Shown here one piece after another: positions 26,246-35,870 of a stretch of DNA of 64,000 nt (position 1 is its first letter; every line of letters starts with the position of its first letter). Made by a program: the position numbers and the translations under genes. Origin of the DNA: JAKPUX01 sp964436305. GTDB taxonomy: Bacteria > Zhuqueibacterota > Zhuqueibacteria > Residuimicrobiales > Residuimicrobiaceae. Location of the stretch: the NCBI GenBank assembly GCA_964436305.1, contig CAYTCI010000005.1, forward strand, positions 1-64,000, read 5' to 3'. The notes under the pieces were generated by a model. The model searched no databases and was not told the DNA's origin. It was given only the letters and a program-made list of their open reading frames with translations.

Positions 26246-26281
26246 CGTGTGCCACGCATCCATCCGGGTGCGTGGCACACG
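26246..26281. other. Perfect 13-bp inverted repeat between two locus genes
   Basis: CGTGTGCCACGCA (26246-26258) pairs with 26269-26281 around a 10-base loop. It lies six bases after the stop of the binding protein and 20 bases before the TonB receptor. No T-run follows on the plus strand; on the minus strand a TTTT is nearby. It may reduce read-through or protect the upstream mRNA end. Confidence 0.55.
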
Positions 26282-26300
26282 GTCATAATGGGAGCCACCC

Positions 26301-29015
26301 ATGCGACTTGAACCCGTTCTGAGACTGCTGGCCACGGCCTGTGCGCTGGCGGTGCCGCTGCTGGCCGGTACGACCGGAAAAATCGTCGGCCGCGCGTCGG
26401 ATGCCGGAACCCGGGAGGGTTTGCCCGGCGTCAATGTCATCGTGGAGGGGACCAGCCTCGGCGCCGTCACCGATCTCGAAGGCCAGTACCTGATCCTGCG
26501 GGTGCCGCCCGGGATTTATTCCCTGCGCGCCAAGGTGCTCGGCTATACTGAAATGACCTACGACCGGGTGCAGGTCTCGATCGACAAGACAACCACCGTC
26601 GATTTTAGCCTCTCGCAAACTGTGCTGCAGACCGGCCAGACCATCACGGTCACTGCCACCAAGCCGCTGGTTGAGCGCGACCTCACCTCCACAGTCGCCA
26701 CCGTCAATTCCGAGATCATCGGCCGCCTGCCGGTCGACAACATGCAGGATGTCATCAATCTGCAAGCCGGCGTAGTTGACGGTCACTTTCGCGGCGGCCG
26801 CAGCGGCGAGGTCGGCTACCTCATCGACGGCATCTCGATCAACGATGTCTATTCCGGCAGCTCTGCCGTCCAGGTGGAGAATACCGCCGTGCAGGAGCTG
26901 CAGGTGATCAGCGGCACCTTCAATGCCGAATATGGCCAGGCCATGTCCGGCATCGTCAACGTGGTCACCAAGGAGGGTGGCGACTCTTACCACGGCTCCC
27001 TCACCAGCTATGTCGGGGATTATGTCAGCGCGCACACCGACATCTTCTGGAACGTTGACGCTTTCAATCCGATCACCAACCTCGAGGGCACCCTGAGCGG
27101 GCCGGTCCCCGCCCTGCACAACCGTCTGACCTTCTTCGCCTCCGGCCGCTTTTATGACAACGAGGGGGCGATCAACGGACGGCGGATCTTTCTCCCCTCC
27201 GACTCGGCCAACTTTCCCAGCAGCGATGTGCGCGACTGGTACATCGAGTCGCACGGCCAGGGCCGCCGCTTCACCTCGCAGCAGGATTTCAGCCACTATG
27301 CTGACAGTCTCAGGCAGAGCGCCGATTATGTCGCCATGCGCCCGAGCCGGCGCTATACCGGGCAGATCAAGTTGGCCTGGAAGCTCTCGGATGCCAACAA
27401 GCTCGAATACGAGGGGCTGGTGCAGCGGCAGAAATACCGCGAATACGACCATCAGTTCCGATACGATCCGGACGGCGATTTCTGGCGCCATCAGCTCGGC
27501 TGGAACAACGGCCTGACCTGGACTTCGGTGGTGAACCAGCGCAACTTTTTCACCGTCAAAATGGCGCGCTTTTACACCGACTACAAGCAGTATGTCTATG
27601 CGGATCCCTACGACACGCGCTATGTCAATCCCAAGCTGCTCGACGCGGCCAGCGGCAATGCCTTCCTCACCGGCGGCCAGCAGATGTGGCATTTCCTGCG
27701 CAACACCACCACCAGCGTCGGCAAGGTCGATTTCACCTCGCAGGCGACCAACGAGCACCAGCTCAAGCTGGGCCTCGAGTATCGCCAGCACCGCATGTGG
27801 CTGCGTTCCTTCGAGATCCGCCTCAACCGCGACACCCAGTGGAAGCCCCATGTCCCTTCAGTGACGAAGAACGTCCAGAACAACGATGAGTACCTCCTCC
27901 GTCCCCTCGAGGTGTCGGCCTATGTGCAGGACAAGATCGAGCTGGCCTACATGGTCGTCAATGCAGGGGTGCGCTATGATTATTTCCGGTCGGATGGGGT
28001 GGTGCCGCTCGATTTTCTCCAGCCCGCCGCCTCGCCGCTGCGCACACCCAAAATCAGCCAGCAGCTCAGTCCGCGTTTCGGCCTTTCGTATCCCATCACC
28101 GACCGCGGCGCGATCCATATCTCCTACGGCCATTTCTTCCAGATCCCCAATTTCGAATTCCTCTTCTCCAATCCCGATTTCGAGCTCTATGCCACCGCCG
28201 ACTATGGCAGCACCTCGCCACCCGAGCGGGTGCCCAACACCATCGGCAACGCCGAGCTCAAGCCGCAAAAGACCACCATCTATGAGATCGGCCTGCAGCA
28301 GCAGCTGGGTGCGGATCTCTCCCTGGAAGTGACCGCCTACTTCAAGGATATCCGCAATCTGCTCGGCACCGAGATCCTCCACACCACCACCGGCATCCGG
28401 TATGCGCGTTTTATCAACCGGGATTACGGCGGGGTCAAGGGCTTGACCTTTGCCTTTGAGAAGCGGCTGACCGGGGGATTCGGCGCGACCATCGATTACA
28501 CCTATCAGATCGCGCGCGGGGATGCCTCCGACCCGGCCTCCGCCTTTCTCGATGCAGAAGCGGGACGCGAACCGCAGAAGCAGCTGGTGCCGCTCAACTG
28601 GGACCGCACCCACAGCCTCAATCTCTCCCTCACGGCCGGGGATGCCCGGGTCTGGTCCGTCAGTCTGATCGGCCGTCTTGGCAGCGGGCTGCCTTATACC
28701 CCGACCCAGCAAAATGTGCGCACCGCGGTGGAGAACAGCGAACGCAAGCCCGCCTTCAGCAATTTTGATTTCTACGCCTACCGTAATTTCAGGGTGGGTG
28801 GCCAGAATCTCAATCTCTTTGTCCGGATCTACAACCTGCTGGATCAGAAGAACGAGCTGGACGTTTACAGCGATACCGGACGCGCCAATTACACCCTCAC
28901 GGCGCAGAATTCGGGGACGATCTTCGGCGTCAACAGCCTCGCCGACTATCTCGCCCGTCCCAACTTTTATTCCGATCCGCGGCAGATCCTGGCGGGTATC
29001 GGTCTGGAATTCTGA
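26301..29015 (+). CDS. TonB-dependent outer-membrane receptor
   Basis: A 904-residue protein with a signal peptide (residues 1-22). An N-terminal carboxypeptidase-regulatory domain follows (about 25-110: GKIVGRASDAGTREGLPGVN, GAVTDLEGQYLILRVPPG). The plug (about 115-230) has ITVTATKPL, RSGEVGYLIDG and GTFNAEYGQAMSGIVNVVTK. The remaining two thirds is the 22-strand barrel, ending LAGIGLEF with a terminal Phe. This architecture is SusC-like in outline and imports bound oligosaccharides with energy from TonB. No SusD homologue follows; instead a sorting-domain protein and a PorV-like protein come next. GGGAG precedes the ATG. Confidence 0.93.
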   Translation: MRLEPVLRLLATACALAVPLLAGTTGKIVGRASDAGTREGLPGVNVIVEGTSLGAVTDLEGQYLILRVPPGIYSLRAKVLGYTEMTYDRVQVSIDKTTTVDFSLSQTVLQTGQTITVTATKPLVERDLTSTVATVNSEIIGRLPVDNMQDVINLQAGVVDGHFRGGRSGEVGYLIDGISINDVYSGSSAVQVENTAVQELQVISGTFNAEYGQAMSGIVNVVTKEGGDSYHGSLTSYVGDYVSAHTDIFWNVDAFNPITNLEGTLSGPVPALHNRLTFFASGRFYDNEGAINGRRIFLPSDSANFPSSDVRDWYIESHGQGRRFTSQQDFSHYADSLRQSADYVAMRPSRRYTGQIKLAWKLSDANKLEYEGLVQRQKYREYDHQFRYDPDGDFWRHQLGWNNGLTWTSVVNQRNFFTVKMARFYTDYKQYVYADPYDTRYVNPKLLDAASGNAFLTGGQQMWHFLRNTTTSVGKVDFTSQATNEHQLKLGLEYRQHRMWLRSFEIRLNRDTQWKPHVPSVTKNVQNNDEYLLRPLEVSAYVQDKIELAYMVVNAGVRYDYFRSDGVVPLDFLQPAASPLRTPKISQQLSPRFGLSYPITDRGAIHISYGHFFQIPNFEFLFSNPDFELYATADYGSTSPPERVPNTIGNAELKPQKTTIYEIGLQQQLGADLSLEVTAYFKDIRNLLGTEILHTTTGIRYARFINRDYGGVKGLTFAFEKRLTGGFGATIDYTYQIARGDASDPASAFLDAEAGREPQKQLVPLNWDRTHSLNLSLTAGDARVWSVSLIGRLGSGLPYTPTQQNVRTAVENSERKPAFSNFDFYAYRNFRVGGQNLNLFVRIYNLLDQKNELDVYSDTGRANYTLTAQNSGTIFGVNSLADYLARPNFYSDPRQILAGIGLEF

Positions 29016-29038
29016 CCCAAAACGAGAAAGTGGTGAGT

Positions 29039-32000
29039 ATGAATCGCCTGAAACTCCTCTGCTGCCTGGTCTTGGCCGTTGCGCTGCAGCCCCTCCAGGC
29101 GCAGCGCAAGCCCGATCCGCATGTCGGTGCCCTGGCCAATACGCGCTGGGGCACGATGGACGGCAATGTGGTGCGCACGGTCTTTGCCAACCACGGCGAG
29201 ATCGCCAACTGGGATGAGCCCGCCTGGCCCTCCGGCGAGTGGCCCAAGGGCAGCGGCCATACCTACGTCGATGGCGTCGCCCTCATCGTCGCAACCCCCA
29301 TCGTCGATATTCACGGCAAGCGGTATCACGACATCGTCACCCGTTATCGTGAGGATATGTCGACCTCGGCGGAGGGGATCCCCTGGGGCTTTGCCCCCCT
29401 GCCGGGCTATTTCAATCCGGATGTCAAGACCAATATCCACAATTATCCGGCGATGAGCAATGATCCGACCACCTGGCCCTCCACCTGGCCCGATCAGAAC
29501 CCGGAGTGGGACGGCCAGTGGAACGGCTTTTTCGGCCGCGGCAAGACCAACGCCGATCTCGAAACCTATATGGTTTTCGACGACGATCCGGACGAAAAAT
29601 ATCTCTATTACCCCGACCCGGCGGACTCGTCGCGTCGCGGGCTGGGCATCGAGGTGGCCTCCCGCCTCTTTCAGTGGAACCAGGTGCTCGCCCAGGACTG
29701 CCTCTTTTCGATCTATTTCATCACCAACGAGGGCAAGAAGGATTACGACAGCACCTATTTCGCCTTCCACATCGACTGGGGCATCGGCGGTCATGATGAC
29801 TCCGCCGATGATGCCGGCAGCTATGACCTCGACCTCGACATCGCCTGGGCCTTCGACGGCAATGGCTATGGCAGTCCCAACAACTGGGCGCCCGTCGGCG
29901 TGGCCGGCTTCGCCTTCCTCGAGAGCCCCGGCATCTTTCGCGACAGCCGCGACAACGACCATGACGGTCTGATCAACGAGCGGCGTGACAGCGGGCCCGG
30001 GGTTTTCCTCACCACCGCTCCCTACGGGGTCGATGATCTCAAGGCCTTCCAGGACTTTTATCCCGATCGCGAGATCCGGCCGCACTGGTCCGGGGATGAG
30101 AACATCAACTGGGATTCCTATTCGGATCTGAATGCCAACGGCCAGTGGGACGAAGGCGAGCCCCTGAATGATGATCTCGGCGCCGACGGCCTCGATCCCA
30201 ACGATAACAACTATCCGGGTCCCGATGCAGGCGAGGGCGACGGTATGCCTACCGCCGGCGAACCCGATTTCGATTTTCTCGACAAGGACGAGTCCGACCA
30301 GATCGGTCTGACCGGCTTTCAGGTCTTTGTGCTGCACGAATACAAGATGGAGAATGACGAGGCCTACTGGAATGGCCTGAAATCGGCGCCACCGCCGCGC
30401 GAAAAGCTGGTGCAGAACACCAATCTGGGCATGTTCTTCAGTTCCGGACCCTTCGGACTCAAGGCGGGCGATACCCAGTTCTACTCGATGTCGCTCCTCT
30501 TCGGCGAGGACCAGGCCCAGCTCGCCCGTGAGAAAAAGACCGTGCAGCAGATCTACAACGCCACCTACCAGTTCGCCCGGCCCCCGGACAAGTCGCGTCT
30601 GACCGCTGTGCCCGGAGATCACAAGGTGGTACTTTACTGGGATGACACCGCCGAAAAATCGTGGGATCCCTTCCTGCAGGCGCACGATTTCGAGGGCTAC
30701 CGCATCTATCGCACCACCGACGCGGAATTCTCCGAGGCCCAGGTCATCACCGATTCCTACGGCAAGGCGCGCTTCCGCAAGTACATCGCCGAATTCGATG
30801 TCAAGAATGGCATCAAGGGACTGCATCCGATCGACATCGAGGGGATCAAATTCGACCTGGGCGAGGACACCGGTCTGCGCCACTACTTTGTCGATACCGA
30901 TGTCGAAAACGGCCAGACCTACTACTACGCGCTAGTCCCCTACGACCGCGGTCTGACGACCGTCACCTCGACCGGCGAAGTCTCCGGCATCTCACCCTCC
31001 GAGGCCTCCAGCGTCATCCGTGTCAGCGCCGCCGGCGTGGTCGAGTATGTCGATATCAACTGCGCCGTGATCACCCCGCGCGCGCCCGCCGCGGGCTACC
31101 AGGCGCCGCAGCTGGCGGGCGGACTGGAACACCAGGGTCCCGGCACCGGCCTGCTCGAGGTGGAACTGCTCGACGCCAATGTCCTGCAGGACAACGCCTC
31201 CTATGACGTGGTCTTTCACGACACCTCCGCCTTCGCCCTCAACCGCCGCGCGACCTTTGACTGCAACAATACCACCTCGCAGACCCTGCTGCTTGAAGCA
31301 GCGCAGATGGAGGAAGGCCTCGCCACCTCGCCGGTGCTGGAAGGGCTGGTGCTCCACGTCAACGGCGACACCGCCTGTCAGGTGATCGAGAGCGAGACCG
31401 GCTGGGTCAAGGGCAGTCACTCCTGGCTCTTTCGCGTCGGCAAGAATGCCAGTTTGAGCGGGCGTTTCGTCCCCTATCCTGCCGATTTCGAGATGACCTT
31501 TTATGATCACATCGTCGACACCTCGCAGGCCCTCCTCTTCGGCCAGCAGGCGATCGCTGTGCCCTTTATGATCTACAACACCACCGAAGCGCGGGTGATG
31601 GATTTTCTCTTCGGCGACAAGGACAAGGACGGCCAGTTCTCGCCCGGAGACTCGGTCACCATCGTCACTGGGGTGCGCCTAGGCGAGCCGCTGCCGACCC
31701 CCAAATCCCGTTTCAAGGTGGCCTGGACTTTCTTTTACGACCAGGCTGCCGGAGGTAATAACCGGCCGGCCGCCGGCGATATCTTTCGCATCCGCACCAC
31801 CAAGCCCTTCCGCGACGGCGAGACCTTTCGTTTTACCGTCCAGGGCGCACGCACCAGCGCCAGCCTGGCGAAGGAGGGCATGGCCGCAATCACGGTGGTC
31901 CCCAATCCCTACGTCGCCGCCGCCAGCTGGGAGCCGCGCAATCCCTTCCGCTTCGGCCGTGGCGAGCGCCGTATCTTTTTCAACCATTTGCCCGCCCGCT

Positions 32001-32194
32001 GCACCATCCGCATCTATACGGTGCGCGGCTATCTGGTCAATACCATCGAGCACGACAGCAGCCTCGACGATGGTTCCGAGAGCTGGGACCTGGTCTCCAA
32101 GGACGGGATGGACATCGCCTACGGCATCTACCTGTTCCAGGTCGATGCCCCCGGCATCGGCACCCATATCGATAAATTCGCAGTCATTAAATGA
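29039..32194 (+). CDS. Large secreted protein with calcium-type Asp motifs and divergent sorting domain
   Basis: The ATG at 29039 gives 1051 residues with a signal peptide ending at LQAQ. The N-terminal third is not a family I recognise (it starts KPDPHVGALANTRWGTMDG). At about residues 300-425 lies a run of Asp-rich loops (DSRDNDHDGLINERRDSGPG; SDLNANGQWDEGEP; DFDFLDKDESDQ), like thrombospondin-type-3 or dockerin calcium loops. A fibronectin-III-like domain follows (about 520-660). The tail (VVPNPYVAAASWEP, then GIYLFQVD) is a divergent version of the C-terminal sorting domain. TonB receptor, such a protein and a PorV homologue in a row is a recurrent trio in FCB-type genomes (from memory). 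It may be the surface partner of the receptor. Confidence 0.75.
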   Translation: MNRLKLLCCLVLAVALQPLQAQRKPDPHVGALANTRWGTMDGNVVRTVFANHGEIANWDEPAWPSGEWPKGSGHTYVDGVALIVATPIVDIHGKRYHDIVTRYREDMSTSAEGIPWGFAPLPGYFNPDVKTNIHNYPAMSNDPTTWPSTWPDQNPEWDGQWNGFFGRGKTNADLETYMVFDDDPDEKYLYYPDPADSSRRGLGIEVASRLFQWNQVLAQDCLFSIYFITNEGKKDYDSTYFAFHIDWGIGGHDDSADDAGSYDLDLDIAWAFDGNGYGSPNNWAPVGVAGFAFLESPGIFRDSRDNDHDGLINERRDSGPGVFLTTAPYGVDDLKAFQDFYPDREIRPHWSGDENINWDSYSDLNANGQWDEGEPLNDDLGADGLDPNDNNYPGPDAGEGDGMPTAGEPDFDFLDKDESDQIGLTGFQVFVLHEYKMENDEAYWNGLKSAPPPREKLVQNTNLGMFFSSGPFGLKAGDTQFYSMSLLFGEDQAQLAREKKTVQQIYNATYQFARPPDKSRLTAVPGDHKVVLYWDDTAEKSWDPFLQAHDFEGYRIYRTTDAEFSEAQVITDSYGKARFRKYIAEFDVKNGIKGLHPIDIEGIKFDLGEDTGLRHYFVDTDVENGQTYYYALVPYDRGLTTVTSTGEVSGISPSEASSVIRVSAAGVVEYVDINCAVITPRAPAAGYQAPQLAGGLEHQGPGTGLLEVELLDANVLQDNASYDVVFHDTSAFALNRRATFDCNNTTSQTLLLEAAQMEEGLATSPVLEGLVLHVNGDTACQVIESETGWVKGSHSWLFRVGKNASLSGRFVPYPADFEMTFYDHIVDTSQALLFGQQAIAVPFMIYNTTEARVMDFLFGDKDKDGQFSPGDSVTIVTGVRLGEPLPTPKSRFKVAWTFFYDQAAGGNNRPAAGDIFRIRTTKPFRDGETFRFTVQGARTSASLAKEGMAAITVVPNPYVAAASWEPRNPFRFGRGERRIFFNHLPARCTIRIYTVRGYLVNTIEHDSSLDDGSESWDLVSKDGMDIAYGIYLFQVDAPGIGTHIDKFAVIK

Positions 32195-32224
32195 ACTGCA
32201 CCTGAACTTTTTATGGAATCGCTT

Positions 32225-33238
32225 ATGAAAAAGATCGTCATGATGGCCTATCTGCTGCTGACGGCTGCGGGGCTTCTCGCCGGGGATGTCGCCAAGGTCG
32301 GCGTCACCGCCGCCCCTTTCCTTTCGATCGGCGTCGGCGCCCGGGCGACCGGCATGGGCGGCGCCTTCGTCGGCACCGCCGACGATGCCAGCGCCCTCTA
32401 CTGGAATCCCGCCGGCATCGCCCGCAGCCGGGATATCCAGGTGCTGCTGATGCATACCCGTTGGCTCGCGGATCTGAAATTCAATTTCGCCGGCTTTTCC
32501 CTGCCCCTCGGCGGCTTCGGCAGTATCGGAGCCTCGTTGACCTCGCTCGACTATGGCGATATGCCGGTGCGTACCACCGACCAGCCCGACGGGACCGGCG
32601 AGATCTTTTCTTCCAGCGATCTTGCCATCGGCCTCAGCTATGCCCGCAGTCTGACCGACCGCTTCTCGATCGGCTTCAACGTCAAATACATCACCCAGAG
32701 TATCTGGCATGAGAATGCCGATGGTTTTGCCATTGATTTCGGCACCCTCTTCATCACCGGACTGTACGGTCTGCGCATCGGCGCCGCATTGAGCAACTTC
32801 GGCACCGACATGCACATGGGAGGCAAGGATCTCCTCGTCTATCAGGACATCGATCCCAACATCCTCGGCAACAACGACCGGATTCCGGCGGATCTGCAGA
32901 CCGGTTCGTGGTCGCTGCCGCTGACCTTTCAGTTCGGCCTGGCGCTGGAGCCCTGGAAGTCGCCGCTGCACCGGCTGACGGTCGCGGCTGACGCCATCCA
33001 TCCCAGCGACAACACCGAATCGATCAATCTCGGTATGGAGTACGGTTTCCGCGAGATACTCTTCCTCCGTGCCGGCTTTCGCGATCTCTTTTTGCGCGAC
33101 CGCGAGCAGGGTCTCACCCTGGGGGCGGGCTTGGCCACCCGCAACCTCGGCAATATCCTGATCCAGCTCGACTATGCCTACGCCGATTTCGGCCGTCTCG
33201 AGAACGCCCAGCGGTTTTCCTTCAGCATGGCTTTTTGA
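32225..33238 (+). CDS. PorV/PorQ-family outer-membrane protein
   Basis: I prefer the ATG at 32225 (337 residues) since it starts MKK and directly gives a signal peptide (MKKIVMMAYLLL...LLAG). The family signature GVGARATGMGGAFVGTADDASALYWNPAGIA is clear at about residues 29-60, and the rest is a beta-barrel ending in SFSMAF with terminal Phe. PorV-type proteins shuttle type-IX secretion substrates from the translocon to the attachment machinery. In this genome type they often accompany TonB receptors, so it may handle the sorting-domain proteins of this locus. No other type-IX component lies in the window. Confidence 0.88.
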   Translation: MKKIVMMAYLLLTAAGLLAGDVAKVGVTAAPFLSIGVGARATGMGGAFVGTADDASALYWNPAGIARSRDIQVLLMHTRWLADLKFNFAGFSLPLGGFGSIGASLTSLDYGDMPVRTTDQPDGTGEIFSSSDLAIGLSYARSLTDRFSIGFNVKYITQSIWHENADGFAIDFGTLFITGLYGLRIGAALSNFGTDMHMGGKDLLVYQDIDPNILGNNDRIPADLQTGSWSLPLTFQFGLALEPWKSPLHRLTVAADAIHPSDNTESINLGMEYGFREILFLRAGFRDLFLRDREQGLTLGAGLATRNLGNILIQLDYAYADFGRLENAQRFSFSMAF

Positions 33239-33246
33239 GGCACAGC

Positions 33247-33354
33247 ATGGAGGCCATCGTCATTGAACAACCCGAGGCCGCACAGCTTCGGCGGCTTCCC
33301 GAGCCGGAGCCGGGGGCCGGCGAGGCCCTCGGCAAGGTGCAGGTTCTCCTGTGA
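33247..33354 (+). pseudogene. N-terminal remnant of a zinc-type alcohol dehydrogenase
   Basis: A 35-codon reading frame starts MEAIVIEQPEAAQLRRLPEP and then GAGEALGKV before a TGA. This is the opening of medium-chain dehydrogenases (pattern AIVIEQPG, LPEPEPGPGEALV). It stops where the Rossmann and zinc parts should begin, so it looks like a deletion relic. Its stop overlaps the GTG of the next gene by two bases (GTGA), so it may still be translated and couple the next gene. Confidence 0.5.
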
Positions 33355-35864
33355 TCCGCGCATGCGCAAACCGTCTGGCCGTGGCCGGCCTGCTCCTGAC
33401 CAGTCTGCTGGCCGCCTGCACGGCCGGCAACAAGGCTGATCCGCTGCAAGAGCTGGCGGTCGTTTTTACGGAAAATCACGGTCAGCTGGAGGTCGGCGGC
33501 CCCTGGGCCGGCGCCGAGTTTCACGCCAGCCGGCCGCTGCCCGCCCGGATCAGCTTTTATTATCCCGTGGCCAACAGCATCGATCTCAGCACCGACTACT
33601 GGCGCCGCGGCGAATCGCGGCCGCTGCGCTTTGCCCTCAGCCATGATGGCCGCACCGATTCTATCGGCGCCGCACCCTGGGCCTATCGCTACACCCCCTT
33701 TCGTGCCGAGTTCCAGCAGCAAATCCCGGAATACCGCTGTGCCCTCCGCTACCGTTTTTGCCGGACGCTTCCGGTGATGGCCCTGCAGCTCGAGCTGACC
33801 AATGCCGGGGACCGGACGCGCTCCTTCCTCCTCGAGGGTTCCCTGCAGTGGGTGCTGCGCACCTGCCAGACCTATGCCTGGAAACTGCCGACGGTGGTTG
33901 CCTGCCCGCCGCAAAACCCCGCCGATCCCGGCAGTGGCTGTCCTCTGGCCACCGCCGCCTTCACCTGCCCCGAGACCGATTCGGCCCTGGTCTTCGTCGC
34001 CAATGCCGGGGCGCTGCCAGCGGCCTGGGCAACCCGCGAGGCCCTCACTCTCCGCTATGAAAAAACCTTGCAGCCGGATGAGGTGTGGCAGATCACCCTC
34101 CTGCTCGGCTCCTGCCGACCGGCCGAAGCGGCGGAGGTGGCGGCCAGGGCGATGCGGGAATGGCAGGACGAGGCAGATGGGTATGAGGAGGAGGCGCGGG
34201 ACTATGCTGTGGCCGGCCCCGGGCTGGAGTTGCCCGATGCCAGACTTGTACAAACCGCGCGCTGGTCGCGGGCGGTAATGGCGGCCAACCGCCATTATCT
34301 CGACGGCCGGATGGTGCCCATGCCCTGTCCGGCGGAATACAATTTCTTTTTCACCCACGATCTGCTGCTGACCGACCTCGGGGCGGTCTTTTTCGACAGC
34401 GAGCGTGTGCGCAGCGACCTGCTCTATCTGCAGAGTCTGGCCCGGGCCGATTCAATCCTGCCACACGCTTACTACTGGCGCGACAGCGGTTTTCAGACCG
34501 AGTTCTGTTCCACCGACAACTGGAATCATCTCTGGTTCATCCTCCTGAGCGCCTCCTACCTGCGCCACAGCGGCGATGCCGCCACCGTACAGCGGCTGGC
34601 GCCGATGCTGGAGAAGAGCCTGCGCATGATGCTCGAGAACCGCGGCGAGGATGACCTGATGTACGCCTGGCAGCCCGACTGGTGGGACATCGGTCACTCC
34701 TGGGGTGCGCGCAGCTACATCACCATCCTCACGATCCGCGCCCTGCGCGAATATGCCTTCATGGGCGGGCAGCTGGGGTGGCCGGAGGTGGAGCTTGCGC
34801 ACCAACTCGCGCTGGCGGAGCGGCTGCAGCAACGCCTCGGCGAGCGGCTGTGGGACGAGCAGGCCGGTTATCTTTTCAACGGGCTGGCGGGCGGCGCCAC
34901 CGACCGCCATTATTACGCCGGCTCGCTGCTGGCCGCCGCCTGGAGGATCCTGGACGAGGAGCGCTCCGCCCGGCTGATGCAGACCGCTGCCGCGGAACTG
35001 CTCGACCGCCGCATCGGCATCCGCATCGCCGCGCCGATGGATTTCGACCAGTACAATCAACTCTACGAATTCCTCCCTGGCGAGGTCGGCGCCCGCGGCC
35101 TCTACCTCAACGGCGGGATCTGGCCGCACGGCATCGTCTGGTACGCCCTCGGCTGGCTGGCCGCGGCCCAGCCCGATTCAGCCCGCGAGGTGCTGCAGCG
35201 CTATCTCACCCTGGCGGGCATCAGCCGTTCACCCCTGGGCCAGCCGGCCTTCTTCGAATACCGCAACGCCGATCCCGCCTCGCCGCGCTATGGCGAGATC
35301 GACAAGCCCACCTTCCTCTGGGCCGGCGGCTGGTTCCTGCACGCCCTCTATCAGCTGGCCGGGATGCGCGAGAACGAATGGAACCTCGCCTTTGATCCCC
35401 GGCTGCCGCAGGGCTGGCGGACCCTCCGTTACCAGACGATGATCAGCGGGCATGCCGTCGACGTGGTTTGGCGCGGCGAAGGGACCTGGTTCCGCCGGAT
35501 CGAGGCGGATGGCCAACCCTTGCCCACTGCGGTCATGCCCGTTGATACCACCGCTTTGCCGCGGCACCAGCTCGCGCTCGAACGCGGCGAGCCGCTTACC
35601 CCCTACCTCGCCGGCGCCACCTGCGCGGTGACGGCGGTGCGCCTCGATGCACGCGAGCGGCGGCTGCAGGTGGCCCTCCGCGGCCAGCCCGGGCAGCGGG
35701 TCGAGCTGTCCGTGGTATCGCCCTGGGAGCCGCTGCGGGAGGGGCGGACGGAGGAGGAGCTGACGATCGTCCACCGGGACCGGGTGTGGGTGATCCGGCT
35801 CAGATCCGTGCTTGGCCAGCAGGAGGAGCTGGTCCATCTTGGCTTCAGCGGTGGAGGAGAGTAG
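33351..35864 (+). CDS. Lipoprotein six-hairpin glycosidase-like protein
   Basis: An 837-residue protein starting at a GTG that overlaps the preceding stop. The signal peptide ends in a lipobox (SLLAAC). Residues about 25-270 are beta-rich. From about 290 to 680 there is an (alpha/alpha)6 toroid (TARWSRAVMAANRHYLDGR, THDLLLTDLGAVFFD, YAWQPDWWDIGHSW, LYLNGGIWPHGIVWYALG, KPTFLWAGGWFLHALY). The C-terminus is a small beta sandwich (FDPRLPQGWRTL). This layout recalls GH63/GH15 and the phosphorylase families GH65/GH94, but I cannot assign a family. Acid candidates are in DDLMYAWQPDWWDIG and EIDKPTF. It probably trims oligosaccharides in the periplasm for the importer encoded next. Confidence 0.7.
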   Translation: MIRACANRLAVAGLLLTSLLAACTAGNKADPLQELAVVFTENHGQLEVGGPWAGAEFHASRPLPARISFYYPVANSIDLSTDYWRRGESRPLRFALSHDGRTDSIGAAPWAYRYTPFRAEFQQQIPEYRCALRYRFCRTLPVMALQLELTNAGDRTRSFLLEGSLQWVLRTCQTYAWKLPTVVACPPQNPADPGSGCPLATAAFTCPETDSALVFVANAGALPAAWATREALTLRYEKTLQPDEVWQITLLLGSCRPAEAAEVAARAMREWQDEADGYEEEARDYAVAGPGLELPDARLVQTARWSRAVMAANRHYLDGRMVPMPCPAEYNFFFTHDLLLTDLGAVFFDSERVRSDLLYLQSLARADSILPHAYYWRDSGFQTEFCSTDNWNHLWFILLSASYLRHSGDAATVQRLAPMLEKSLRMMLENRGEDDLMYAWQPDWWDIGHSWGARSYITILTIRALREYAFMGGQLGWPEVELAHQLALAERLQQRLGERLWDEQAGYLFNGLAGGATDRHYYAGSLLAAAWRILDEERSARLMQTAAAELLDRRIGIRIAAPMDFDQYNQLYEFLPGEVGARGLYLNGGIWPHGIVWYALGWLAAAQPDSAREVLQRYLTLAGISRSPLGQPAFFEYRNADPASPRYGEIDKPTFLWAGGWFLHALYQLAGMRENEWNLAFDPRLPQGWRTLRYQTMISGHAVDVVWRGEGTWFRRIEADGQPLPTAVMPVDTTALPRHQLALERGEPLTPYLAGATCAVTAVRLDARERRLQVALRGQPGQRVELSVVSPWEPLREGRTEEELTIVHRDRVWVIRLRSVLGQQEELVHLGFSGGGE

Positions 35865-35870
35865 CGGCAG

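Noticed and set aside
26246..26281. Rho-independent terminator for the binding-protein gene
   Set aside because: The stem is perfect but no T-run follows on the plus strand, so I list it only as a hairpin.
28967..30883. Long minus-strand open frame opposite the 1051-residue protein
   Set aside because: Low-complexity Gly/Val/Ile-rich translation; the plus strand has the signal peptide, domain order and operon context.
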